Shown one piece after another: positions 1-12,800 of a stretch of DNA of 64,000 bases. The stretch covers positions 17,249,044 through 17,313,043 of the forward strand of contig NC_085869.1 in the NCBI RefSeq assembly GCF_034702125.1, read 5' to 3'. How positions within the stretch are numbered: the first letter of the stretch is position 1; every line of letters begins with the position of its first letter. The notes under the pieces were generated by a model. That model saw only the letters and a list, made by a program, of their open reading frames with translations. It was not told where the DNA came from and did no database searches. The stretch comes from Engraulis encrasicolus (Eukaryota; Chordata; Actinopteri; Clupeiformes; Engraulidae). Both the position numbers and the translations under genes were made by a program.

Positions 1-98
1 ATGAGGAAGGACACCAGGGCCGTCAGAACCTTCTGGATCCAAAGACACGAGTCCAGCTTCTGCTCAAGCCGGGAGTTAATCGCCATGACCCGTACAAG
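1..98 (-). CDS. mospd2: MOSPD2 exon 15 (partial, cut by window start)
   Basis: Encodes [18 protein letters not shown] then [14 protein letters not shown], matching the human LSRLLESNRKLEDQVQRC and the hydrophobic tail anchor. The acceptor is TTTTTTTCAG. The stop codon and the 3' UTR lie outside the window. Confidence 0.9.
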
Positions 99-3000
99 CT
101 GAAAAAAAGAAGAGACTTGTTGGTTGAACTATGCAAAACACATACAAACAAAATACATACTTGCCTGTCATTTAAAGACAGAATTAAGCACCACTACATT
201 AGGGCTGGGCGGTTCTGGAAAAAATGCACATCACAGTTTTCTTGATGAAAATGGATATCACGGTTCTCTGCACATTTTTTTTTTTCCATAAGCAGTGATT
301 TCCCCCCACATCTCAAAGCTTCTGAGGAAAAGGATGAAATTAAATTTAAAAATGAGATAAAATACTGAATTTTAATTAATCTCCATTTCTATTTTAATCA
401 CTTCTTTGGAATACATTTAAAAAAAAAAAAAAAACCTTCTCTCATCAAAAAGTGAACCTTGTGTAGGTGAAAACCGTTATTACGGGTTTTTAACGGTATA
501 CCGCCCAGCCCTACACTACATGCACAGGAGTATTACAGTAGAAAACTGAAGAACGTCAGCATTCGGTTTTAAACAATTTCCAGAATATTCCGTTATTAAT
601 GTATATGTGTGGAACAACGTTCTTACAACCCAAACATTCCCTGAACAAGACTGCACACGGAATACATCAGTTGTTATAATTGACTTTACATGACTGGTGT
701 GCAAACCCAATACTCTCACCCAGGGCTGGACCGGGATGAAAAATTAGGTTGGGAATTTTTAAGCCAGGACCACCAGGCATTGAGAGAGACAATGAAGCCT
801 TTGACAAAACTTAAGTCATCTAATATGAACTATTTTGACCAACTATTTTTGAACAGCCAAAATGCTTTATTAATATCTGATTATCTGGAAGAGGTCTGCT
901 GTTGCAACATAAGGTCTGATGCCATTGAGGGGATGAACAGGTCAAAATCATCCAACAGGCCACTGGGCGAATGCCCTGTATGCCATATTGCCAATCCAGC
1001 CATGCTCTCACCACTATTTCTCTCATACCTGTGCTGCACTCACTGATCAACCAAAGGTTGCCGGTTCGACTCCCGACCCGCCAGGTTGGTGGGGGGAGTA
1101 ATTAACCAGTGCTCTCCCCTATCCTCCTCCATGATTGAGATACCCTGAGCAATCATGGTACCGTCCCACCGCACCGCTCCCTTGGGGAGCCATTTGGGGC
1201 TGCCTCCTTGCAAGGGGGTGAGGCATGAATGCAATTTCGCAGAGTGCACAGTGTGCAATTTCGCAGTGTGCACAGTGTGCTGTGGAGCGTTGTGTCTCAA
1301 TGACAAAGGGGGTTGCAGGTGGGCTTTCACTTCCTCTAAAGAGATATTATTTATCTGAAAGATCTAGTGTACAGCATGACTCACCGTAGTGTGAAGATCC
1401 TGATGTCCGTTGGTGCCTGGTGCCAGTGGGTTTTCACTTCCTGTGCTGAGGATTGAGGTGGGCTTAGTAGCACTCTCCAGAACCAGACAGCGTAATCTAG
1501 TGAAGGAAGACGGGAAGAGTTCAGATACACCTCAAAAACCCTCAACCCCCACAATCCTTCAAAAGCCTTTAGAAAGATCAGTAAAACTCTTGTTTTGTAA
1601 ATAGTATTTTCCCTTAGTATTCTCAATAAATATTATCAAGTAGCCAAAGTCAAGCCAAAAACGAAATGTACTACATGTATAGAAATACAGCCATTTTTTT
1701 GGTAACTCATCAAAAAAATGGGGTTTGTATCTGATCTGATGTGGAGAAATGGTGATGACGGTTGCTGCATTTATTGCATCTGAAGCAGACTGGTTCATCA
1801 CCGTTGCCTCCCATTTCTCCATTATTATGACTGCCATTATAGCAAAGCATGTACTGCTCGTAGACAAGTAATACGAGAGCAAGCTTCATCACTGAAAATA
1901 AGTTTTGAAAAATAATAATGGTAATAAAGAACTGCCACAAATTTGATTCAACCAGCTCAGAATCAGCTGATTACATCAAGACATGCAATGTAGTGCTACA
2001 GTGAGTGTAGAACAGTCATTGTTGTACCTGAACGAGTTGAATGAACGAGGACTGAACTAGGCCTAGTTCATTTTGTGAACTATGAACAAACTCGTTCATT
2101 TTGAAAGATTATGAACTATGAACAACCTACGGTAGTTCATAGTGTCTCTTCAAGGGATGCTGTCCTCCTGGGGTGTGTTTCTCAAAAGTATAGATCTTAG
2201 CCAGTTAGCAACTTGGGTAGATGCCGATAGGAAATTGCATTGCAAACATCAAAGAAGCTCACGTAGTTAGCAACTCCGGTTTCGAGAAATGCACCCCTGT
2301 GCTCCATGACCTATTTTGAACCTGGAGTGGAAATAGACAGTTTGAGTGGTGTCTCTTCAAGGGATGCTGTCCTCCAACATGACCTTACCTGTGCTCCATG
2401 ACCTTGGCTTTGGGGACCTCCTTCCAGAACTGGGCGAGCTCCGTGGGAGCGTTGCCAGGGCTCTGCTCCATCTCAGCAGCCATGACAAGGAAGCGGTCTT
2501 GTGGTGACGCCTGGAAGCCTGCCACCCAAATAAAAATCAAAACATCACTACACGGGCAACCACAACAACAAAAAGCTGCTTTTTATCCACTCGCAGAGTA
2601 ACTGCGGAAGATGGGAGTCGATATGTTGCTGTTTCCGTCTGCGAAGAAATGGAAGTGAATCAATCAGACTCCATAACAGAAGACTATATTTTGTAAAACT
2701 GCCATTTTTAAAGCCTTTTTCAAAGCGGGCCCTGGCACATCTTGAGCTTTGACTAACACTTCAACGCACAGAGGCCTTTGAATGTCTTATCAGTAAATGT
2801 CTTTGCTTCTGACGCCCACAGCGGCCTGCAGAAAATTGGCAGAAAGAGAAAAAAAAACATTTTGGGGGGCTGCAGCCTCACAGGACCATAGCCTTCAGTC
2901 TGACTGCTTCGCTGCAACCTCTTTATTTACTTCTTACGGAGATTTCTGAAGGCACATTTTTGGGAAGATAACAGATGATTATTTTATCACTGCTAAAATA

Positions 3001-6000
3001 TGTATGTCAGGGGGAAAACTGAGAGAAAGCTCCACTTTGTCAGCACTTTCCCAGAGTTCTCAGACGAGGCTTTTTTTCTGATCAACCAGGAATCTTTACG
3101 GTAGAAGCATCTGGGAAGTGCATGAGCGAGAAGCGAGAAATGCGCCCGAGAGAGAGAGAGAGACAGAGAGACAGAGAGAGAGAGAGAGAGAAAGAGAGAG
3201 AACAGAAATAAGTGCTGCAATGTACACTACCTAATAGCAAAGAAGAACATGACAGAACATTTTTGATTCCTTTGATTTTTTAAATCACTTTTTTAAATGT
3301 CTTTTCCCTTTTTCTATTTAACTCTATTTATTTATTGACTCAGAGGGCATATACAAGAGTTCCTGGGCTACTAGTCCATGCACAAATGGCTAATAAAGAA
3401 CTTTGACATTTGACTTTACCTCCATGCAGGGACACCACGATGTCCATGGAGGCCCCCGGTTCACAGCTGCTGTTGCTGGGCTTCACCCTGTACTTCTCTG
3501 GGGCCGTGGTTCGAACCTGCAGGTACAGTCAAGTCAAGTCAAGTCAAGTGTACTTGATTGTCAAAACTCGGTTATGACAGAAGTTTGAAATTGCGTCTGA
3601 CCGGTCTCCAATGTGCAGGTTAACGAAAACATATAAATAAGACATTGACAATAATCTCACTCACTCGCACACAAATGTACTATTCTTTCTCTGACACATT
3701 CACTCACAACACACACTCACGCGTGCAGTTTTCAAACGCACGTCTCAGTAAATATCAGGTACGTCTCAATAAATATCTCCACATTGCACATACATGTGAA
3801 ATGTCAAAACTGCAATCACTTTCAAAACAGATTGATGTAGTTACACGTACCTTGAAGGCCACCTGGTTTTTGGTAACATTGCTGAGGATGATGAGGCATT
3901 TCTTCTCTGTGTCTTTAGAGCCAAAGCTCAGTTCTTCTGCAGGGCTATATTTGAGAAAGAGAAAAAAACACCCAAATCAAGCTGAATAATGATTTTGTAT
4001 CAACAAGCAGAAAGAACTACATACAAAGAACATCTCTGCCGCCAGAAATGGAATCCAGGACAAGGTTTAAATCACCAATTTACAAACCTACAAACACCGC
4101 AAATATAGTGACAAGCAGGAACAAAATGAACCCAGTGAAAGCAAAGAGGCATTCCATATGTTAAGAACGTTTTCTACTCTGTCAAAATGTGGCGTTTTTT
4201 ATGGTGTCTTTTCAAAAGATCTACTCCGAATCACTTTTAAAACGGTCAGACTCGGCACCATTTTTATCCTCTCCACTCATTATGAACACCCGGGCATTCC
4301 TGAAGAATTATGTGCATACAGCATGAACAACATCAAAAGAATTATGGAACTGTGGAATTTTCTTCTTGGCAAAACAACTCCAAATGCTCCTCCAGCCCAA
4401 TTTAACCCTTGTGTTGTGTTCGTAAGCTGCATACACCTGTGGTGTTCGGGTCATTTTTGACCCGTGATAACAAAACTCAGCCACAAAATACCCCAAAACA
4501 CTAGTTATCATCAAATATTGTTTTTCATCTCATGGCTAACTTGGTATGTATTCATATCCATGGAAATATTACTTTATGTATTCATCTTTTTGACTTTACT
4601 GGTCTTTTATCTTACATTATGCAAATCGTTTTTGATGACCAAAACTATCAAAATCTGCATAAATTCACTATTAATACCTCCTAAAGTGATACAATTAGTG
4701 ATTATGTTGTCCATGTATTACAGCTGATATGAGAGTACAACAACCCCCACATTTATTTTATTGGTTTTTCTCTAATATTAAAAAAATATCATCAATAGTG
4801 GCATTTGTGGTGTTGAGGTCCAAACCAACCCAAAGAGATTTATAGCAGGATAAAGACCAAATGTCAACTAAATTAGTTTTTCAGTGCATAAAATCAATGT
4901 TTGAATATGTTGACTTGGTGTTTTTCAATATTTATATGATTTTAGTGTGGTAAATATACAAAATAACAATTCTGTCCGAGTCACAGCTATTCCACCAATC
5001 TAATGCAAAGATATTGGAAATGAACACATCAATTAACATGAACAAAGTCACACTATTCATCTGAATCCCCTATGCCATGAACATGGACCATTGTGTTATT
5101 GCCACATCAACTTTATGGAAAGTATAAGACCAGTTCTACATGTTTGGGTGCCATTATGAATTTTTGATACGTTTTTTTGGAAAAAATAATGTGCAAAAAT
5201 GTATTTTGCAAACAAATGTGCAAAAAATCTCATTATATAATGCAGAAATGGATTCCCTGACCATGAAAACATATGAGTAGACACCAGAAATACATCTGTA
5301 CTCCTTTCACAACAGGAGATATGACTTATTGTAGTGTATGGGACTGTCCGGCGGCCATATTGGATTTGGAATATGAAAAAGCTGGCAAAAAAATTTTCAG
5401 GCAAGAAATATATTTTCCTCACCATAAATCACCAAACTAAAGACAAGGGGCAACCAACAGCTTTTCAGAAATGCATACAACAGCCAAAAATCTATGCCGG
5501 GTCAATTTTGACCCTGAACACCACAGATGTAACTTTTTTTTTTTTGGACCTTTAAAATTTACTAAAATGATCAAACATATTTTTTGTGTGTTGCAATGAT
5601 TGTGACTGAGGATTAGATGAAGCCTTATTCCAAGAAAATAAAGGAAAGTGTGTTTTTTTCACACTAAAACTTGAAAACGGGTCAAAAATGACCCGAACAC
5701 AACATAAGGGTTAAAACTGCCCCATCAAGCTGCATCACTGTGTGTGGTGTGAGATTGTGTTTCGTGGGGGGGTGGGGGGTTGGGGGCAGAGAGCGGTGGC
5801 CCCTTGCAACACTCATAAGCCTAGTACGAAACTAGTACTTCTACAATGCAAAAGTTCAAAGATCCATGCACACCTAGGTGCTGGTAAACGCAGGAGTAAT
5901 CAATACTTTAAAAGGCAAAAAAGTTTACCGCACACTTTGTTTGACTTTTTGCTCTTTTATTCAGATCGAACAACGCGTTTGTTTTGCCTCTGTGCGTCAT

Positions 6001-9000
6001 CAGGTTCGGTCAGTCATTACCTGAGATTAGTCATATGTGGCTTAATACCATCAAGTCATGTGATCTTTCCTTTAAGTCATAACATTTTTTAGATGCAAAA
6101 TATAATATATAGGAATATAAACAATAAAAAAACAGAGCATGATCATACATCCAGTGTACGACATTATGTAAAACAGACATCGCCAGTAAGTTCCATCATC
6201 CAATACAGATCTTCCCTAAAAGAGAATCAATTCACACCATACACCAGTATATTTACAAACATTATTAACAACAACAACAACAACAAAAACACTTAGTACT
6301 ACTTCTACAATGTTTAAACCATCACAAAGGATTACAATTCCTGGCCAACTTTTCAGATTTGCTGCTCACCTTGATGTGAATTCTCAGGGGCTCACTGCTA
6401 CCTCCCACTGCTCTAACACCCTTCCTTCCAAGAGCCTCTCTGCCTTCTAGTATGCAGTATAACATTGTAAAGTAGGATATACTATAGGGTGGTAAACACT
6501 AGCCCAAGGTAACAGGAATTTTGCGGTCCCTTCGCAAGGAAGCAAAAACCTCTTGAAAATAACAGCTAATGATCAAAGACCCTCTGTGACCATTTTCTCC
6601 TGAGAAACATTCTCACTTACGAGTAAGGATAAGCTCCCATTAGTTTATCACTTTTAATCATGGCCTTGAGTCAAGGGAGAAAAACATCAAAATGAAAGTG
6701 CATACAGTACTTCCAGGGGCAGACTTTTAAGTATGGCTCTGGAGAACGAATATGTCCCTTTGAATAATTTATGTGTTTCAGATTTCCTACCAACCTCGAA
6801 GTCAACGTTATCTGGAGATCCATGTACAATGTTGTTGTGAAGAAGTCAATAAGGCTATAAACTTCAGCTTAATCTTCAGCGTAATGCCTTCTAGCAAGAA
6901 CTCTGCAGAATATAGAATATCTGCCCACTAAAGCTTTAAAAACAGTTCACGTGGCCACAACGGCAGAAGCACAGGGTGGAGGAGAGCAAGAAGCTTTGGT
7001 TCACTCAGGTGCAGCCTGGGATACAGCAATATTATTATATTTATAACGGAGGCCAGCTAGCAGAGTGTGGTGTGGAACGTTAGTAAGCCTCTCTCCCGAA
7101 GCCTCATACAGTATGGGTAGCGCTGGGATATCGGACTGGTCTTTTAGCTCAGCGGGGCTGTGCCTCCCATACCCAAACTGATGCGTTGACTAGGAAGTGG
7201 CGCGTTCAAGACCTGAGGGATGGACTGCTCGGGAACACCTCAACTACACTGGTGCCATGACCCGGATAAAAGTGAGGTTTAGGGGGGTGAGTGTAACGGA
7301 GGACAACTAACAGAGTGTGGCGTGGAACGTTATTAAAACCTCCCTCCCGAATCCTCATACAGTATCGATAGCGCTAGGCTATTGGAATGGTCTTTTAGCT
7401 CAGCGGTATTGTGCTGTGCCTCCCATACCCAAACCGATGAGTTGACCAAGAGGTAGCAAGTTTGAGATCCTGAGGGGGCTGACTGCTCTGCAACACCTCA
7501 GTTACACTGGTGCCGTGAACCGGATGGGAGTGAGGTTTAGGGGGGGTGAGTGTAACGGAGGACAACTAGAAGAGTGTGGTGTGGAATGTTAAGGGCCGTA
7601 CACACACGTCGCTGCTAGTTACTCGCTCAGCGAATGAACTCAATAGAATGTCAATGTGTTCCAGCGAGACTAGCAGGCGAGTAGGCGAGTACTGTACAAG
7701 CGATGTGATGTGGGCGGATCCCGAGTTGAAAATATTTTATCTTCGAGCGAGGCGAGTAAGCGAGTAACCAATTGGAAGGCAGAGTTCGGTACTTCTCGCC
7801 TGTTCATTGGCAGTTAAAGCCGCGGGAACTTTCAGCGAACGTTCCATGAAAGACAGGCGAGTAGGCGAGCAAGCGAGAAGCTAGTAAATAGCAGCGATGT
7901 GTGTGTACGGCCCTTAAGTAAAGCTCCCTCCCAAAGCCTCATACAGTATTGGAAGTGTAGGGCTATCGCACTGGTCCTTTAGCTCAGCGGTATCGTACTG
8001 TGACTCCCATACCCGAACCAATGTGTTGACTAGGAAGTGGCAAGTCTAAGACACAGAGGGGGCGGACTGCGCGGGAACACCTCAGTTACATACGTATGTG
8101 CACATAGCATTGAGTAAAAACAGTTCAACAATCTGCCCTACAAAAGGCAAAGTGCAGTAATTACGTAACTTGTCAGAATTGAGTTCAGACTGTAAATGGT
8201 CTTCATTACCCCCCCTTATATCTGACAAAGCCTTATATGGTCCATGCGTGTCCCAAATGTGAGATATTACTATGGCAAATGTGCAGTAACTACAATATCC
8301 AACCTAATACCAAAGTCTCAGTCTCAGTGTCAATGTTGGCATAGTTACTGCACTTTGACTAAGGAAATCCACTACAGTACTCTGGCTTACAAAGGCAGAT
8401 ACAGTGCCATGCGATTGCTGCAACAGTGTGATGTATCTACCCAGCCTCCAGGGGCGCTGCAATATGGTAATGAGTGGGACAATTACATGTATGCGGTAGA
8501 ATAAGACGGATGAAGTTCCTGTTACCCTTTGCTCTGGGATTTATTTACTTTTACTACTTAAGTATACAACAAACATTCATGTGATAACTAGATATACGTA
8601 AATAGACTTTACTGCACAAGCCACACCAAGTGGTTCTGCAGCAAGCATCTTCTCAACTGGCCTGGGAAATATCATACTGCTTTGCAAAATCGTTTCCATT
8701 GGAAAAGACAGCATGGATTCTACCCATCAGAGAGGGTTCCAGACCTTGGGGGAAGGGGTGGAAATGCGCTGACTGCAGTTTTGTTTGAATATATACAATT
8801 GACACGATTGGCATATGGGCATTGTCCATGCCAAATGACACATTCCTAACACCCAATAAATGACCATGAGCAATCACAAACCACAATTTTCCTATGAGAA
8901 ATTGCATAAGTTGTCTCCAGACTCTAACTTGTAAGATCGTCTGCCTGGTGTTACGTAGCTCTTTGAGTGCCATGGACTTAAAAACGAGTCTTTTCAGAAT

Positions 9001-9736
9001 GTATGGCACAGGGCCAAAGACTTGATATCAAGTCAATTGCGTTTTTTTAAGGGGGGTGGGGCCTAACACATTGATCTTGTATGTTTGTTGTTCACATGGA
9101 CAAAGAACTCAATATTTTATGGCTCTTGAAAAAACACTCAAATGTTGAAAAAAGCCTGGCAACCCCCTGGTCTGAATTTGGAAATGGCTGGCACCGAGCT
9201 GGAAATGAGTTAACCAGGCAACTTCTCCACACCCACCTGATATGTAGCAGTGTGCCCTTGAAGGTGGTCAGCGGCCTCCTCACCCCTTTGGTTCTCCCAC
9301 CGCTTTCGCTTTTGTCCAAGTCATCTGGCTTCAGGACGTCTTCCGAGAAGTTCACCTTTTAACCACACAGGAGTAACAGATGACACAAATTTAATCTAGA
9401 CAACTACTTCACATCTATAAACACATCAATGAATACACTTTGTGCAGTTGTGTAATTAATACACTTTGACCTGATAGCCTCTCAGAAAAGTCAAGACCCT
9501 GCGAGACACCACGTGAGCAACCCTCAGCAAATTGAGTTCCTTTTTGTTACTTCCTTTCTTGTGACTAGGCCTTAAAACACAGCCACTGGGTTGGTCAGTT
9601 ATGTTGGTGTCTAAATATCAGTAGTGTTCCATTTTCATTGGGTGTTGTTAATAGTGCTCCGTTACTTGTTTTTGTGATCACTATCCAGTAACATCTATCA
9701 GGAAAGATAGTCTACATCTATTTCCAATGTGGATCA

Positions 9737-9800
<64 letters not shown>

Positions 9801-9805
9801 CCACC

Positions 9806-9860
<55 letters not shown>

Positions 9861-12800
9861 CACCCAAGACCCCCCCCCCCCTCTCTCTCGCACACACACA
9901 CACACACACACACATAAACAAAAACCCTTACTTCACAGAATATAGTTGCTGATGCTTCCAGATACTATATTTTACTCTCCCACCGTTGTCACCCACATGC
10001 AGTGACCACAAGACTGCCCACATGAGAACCCACATGCTTTGTGCAACGTCTGCAGTACATGTACGTGCAGCGACTGGATAACCAACGCTCAGGTCAGTGG
10101 ACCCAGCATGCCGTGCAGGCTATTTGTTTATCAGTGCAACTGGACTCTTGGCCCAACAATGAGGAAGCAGATGTGAAAGCAGGAGGGGGTAAGGTAGGGG
10201 ATGGAGGTCAAAGGTCACAGGATATGATCATTACGTAAGCAGTACGACCAGTCAAGGTTTGAAAGATATAGCAATTATGGCAAATGGCTTTTATCATAGT
10301 AATAAGGGAATACAGAGTCCAACTGTTTTTTTTAATGTTTTTTTTATTGATTAGTAAAATCAAAATGAAATGCAATGACATGCCAAACCAGTGCAGTCCC
10401 TACATGTCCAAATACAGTTTGTTTGTACAAGGCAATAAGATACTGTATCTCCTGACCTCTAACCACAGTGACTTGTGGACATTGCAAAGAGAACTGGTTT
10501 TTAAAATTCTCATTAGTGCATACCTACAGTATGGGAGTATACAAGGTACAGTACTTGAAAAGAGTAAACTGCAAAACAATTCTGCTGTAAACAGAGTAAT
10601 CAATAGAAAGAATGTCCCTCATCAAAAGGTAAGCTGGCCTGTTCAGTTAGACAATATACGATGCTGAAAGTTGAGTGCAAAATTGCTGAAAAAAGACACT
10701 CTCTTGAAATGTGGACCATTCCAAACCTGATACAAAGTTCATCAAAAAACAAAACAGAGAGAGAGCGAGAGAGAGAGATTGTCTCTTATGAAATGTTGAG
10801 CATTCCCATCCCAGTTTGAAGGTCAGGATTAGAGAAAGGCACAGAGTGTGGTTTTCAATGGCATGACATGTCATGTCATCACATGACAGTGTAGTTGAGG
10901 CACTTTGTCCCATTGAAACTATTCAGGATTTGTGGTCATGTGGCAACTTCAAAATTCTTCAATGCCAGCAAAACACTGCAAACAGATGCATCTAGAACCA
11001 TCGTTCACAAAAAAAAAATGCTCACGTAGCATACATGAAAAAGGCAAAAACAGTATTGTCAAAGGTAAGTGCAGAATTTAGTTTGATTAGTCGTAACAAA
11101 CCAAACCACTAACGAGGAGTATTCAGTGGCCATGCTCTTAAAACCATGCAGGCCAGCTGCACAACGGTTGAAAAACCAGTTGTCTTAAAGGTGCACTGTG
11201 TTCAATGGTGAAACTGTGCTGTCTACTGCCATAAAAAGTAATATTTCTTACTAGTATGAGCAAAGTACAGACAGTTTTGCAGCTAAAAATGTATATCTAT
11301 AGAAATTGAAAATGGTGGACATTGGAGAAGATTCCCCCTTTTCATGTATGAAACTGCAATTTTTGCAGTCATATTGAATATTTAGGATTTGATGGGGGTG
11401 GTAAGTATTGGTGGATGAGGTAACATTTCTGAATGGGCAACAGGAATTCTGGAAATAAACTTCTACAAATATTACACAGTGCATCTTTAAATGTCATGAG
11501 GAATGGGTCATGTGTCAATATATTAGTTGGATATTAAAACACAGCAGCACAGGGCATTAGTAGTGAACGGTTTAGGAGTAATAACTGGTAAAGTAAAGTA
11601 AACATGGCCTTGAGGTATAGTAATGCCATTAACACTGTCCATGGCGTTTTGACTCTGAGACAATGCATTCAATATCAAAGAGAGGTTTAGTATTAAAACT
11701 TCAGACACTGAACATTTCGATTTCATTTTTTTTTGCTGAAATGAATCAACCCTTCATTACTATTAATACGGTGACACAATTCATTTAGTGCACACAGTAG
11801 TACACTAAGAAGCTAAACTGAGGTAAGTCAGGGTTAATGACATCACCCCTGTTACTGGGCCAATTAGGCGGACGAGCTGAAGACCAGGTGATTCCCCATT
11901 GGCTTATTCATCGCCTCATGTCAAGGAAATCAGTGACTGGCATGTTGAGCTTCAACTAATGAGAAATGCCCCAAGTCAGCGTTTGCTTGTAGCAAATATG
12001 TTATAATGATTTAAAATAGATTTAAAAGCACACCAGATAATCACTTGGAAAAAACAGCAAGATACAAATCAAAACGGCATTTGCTGGTGAAAGAAGACTA
12101 TGTGACCATCGTGGCCACAGTCTGAAGGCATGTGTCTGCCTTGAGGAGTAGACTCTGGGGGACGCAGGGAGGGGACGGGAGGGGGGGCACTTTTGAGCCT
12201 CAGGGACGGCATTGAGCATCCGGAACACACGGCTCTCCTTGCGCGGCACCTCAACACCCGTACAATGCCTTACCAGAACCAGCCCTTGTTTTAAAAAAAG
12301 GAAAAAAAAAACAACAGGAAATTAACTTTTCCGATTGGGTTCAGATTGTTTTGGACAGCAGACAAGCTGAAGAAATGAAGAGAGGAGATTATGATTTTTG
12401 TAGAAGTGGATGGGACAGGCCTGGACAGACAGCTAGATGGTGGACAAGAGGAAGAGCAGGAATTGCTTTGAGACTGCTAAAATAATCCACTCACACGCTG
12501 GTGTGGCAATGAAGTAAGTGCTGAACTGGCTAATGTCACGCACATGCACGGACACGCACACAATTAATTTATGGATCCATCCTCTCAAACTGTAAAATGA
12601 GCAATGAACTAGCATGAAATGGAAAGTTAAATGGATGGCAAAGAAAATGCAACAAGCACATCTTATTACCCCACAATTTCAATCAAACCACTTAATTACT
12701 AAATACACTTCAACACAAATCACCACTGAGGTCCTGTTGAATAGGCAGCATCACTTGATTAGCGGTGCGTGACATTTACCGTAAAGGAATAACTTATTTG

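Noticed and set aside
7136..7215. tRNA-like segments in the 7.0-8.1 kb array
   Set aside because: Repeated three times within longer SINE units and not foldable as a tRNA by eye.
7045..8095. CRISPR-like array
   Set aside because: Units are about 250 bases, homologous along their whole length and SINE-derived in a vertebrate genome; there are no short repeats with unique spacers.
8653..9009. 118-codon minus-strand open frame in MOSPD2 intron 10
   Set aside because: No family recognised and no flanking splice sites in a compatible phase with exon 9 or exon 10.
9681..9945. Cys-Val and Thr-His open frames across the CA repeat
   Set aside because: Pure dinucleotide repeat translation; no other protein features. 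The same holds for the open frames at 21648-21939, 28546-28926, 59826-60135, 60308-60586 and 63427-63987.
12022..12257. MOSPD2 alternative exon at 12 kb
   Set aside because: The open frame is out of phase with exon 9 and would introduce a stop; exon 9 to exon 10 joins cleanly without it and the total length fits.
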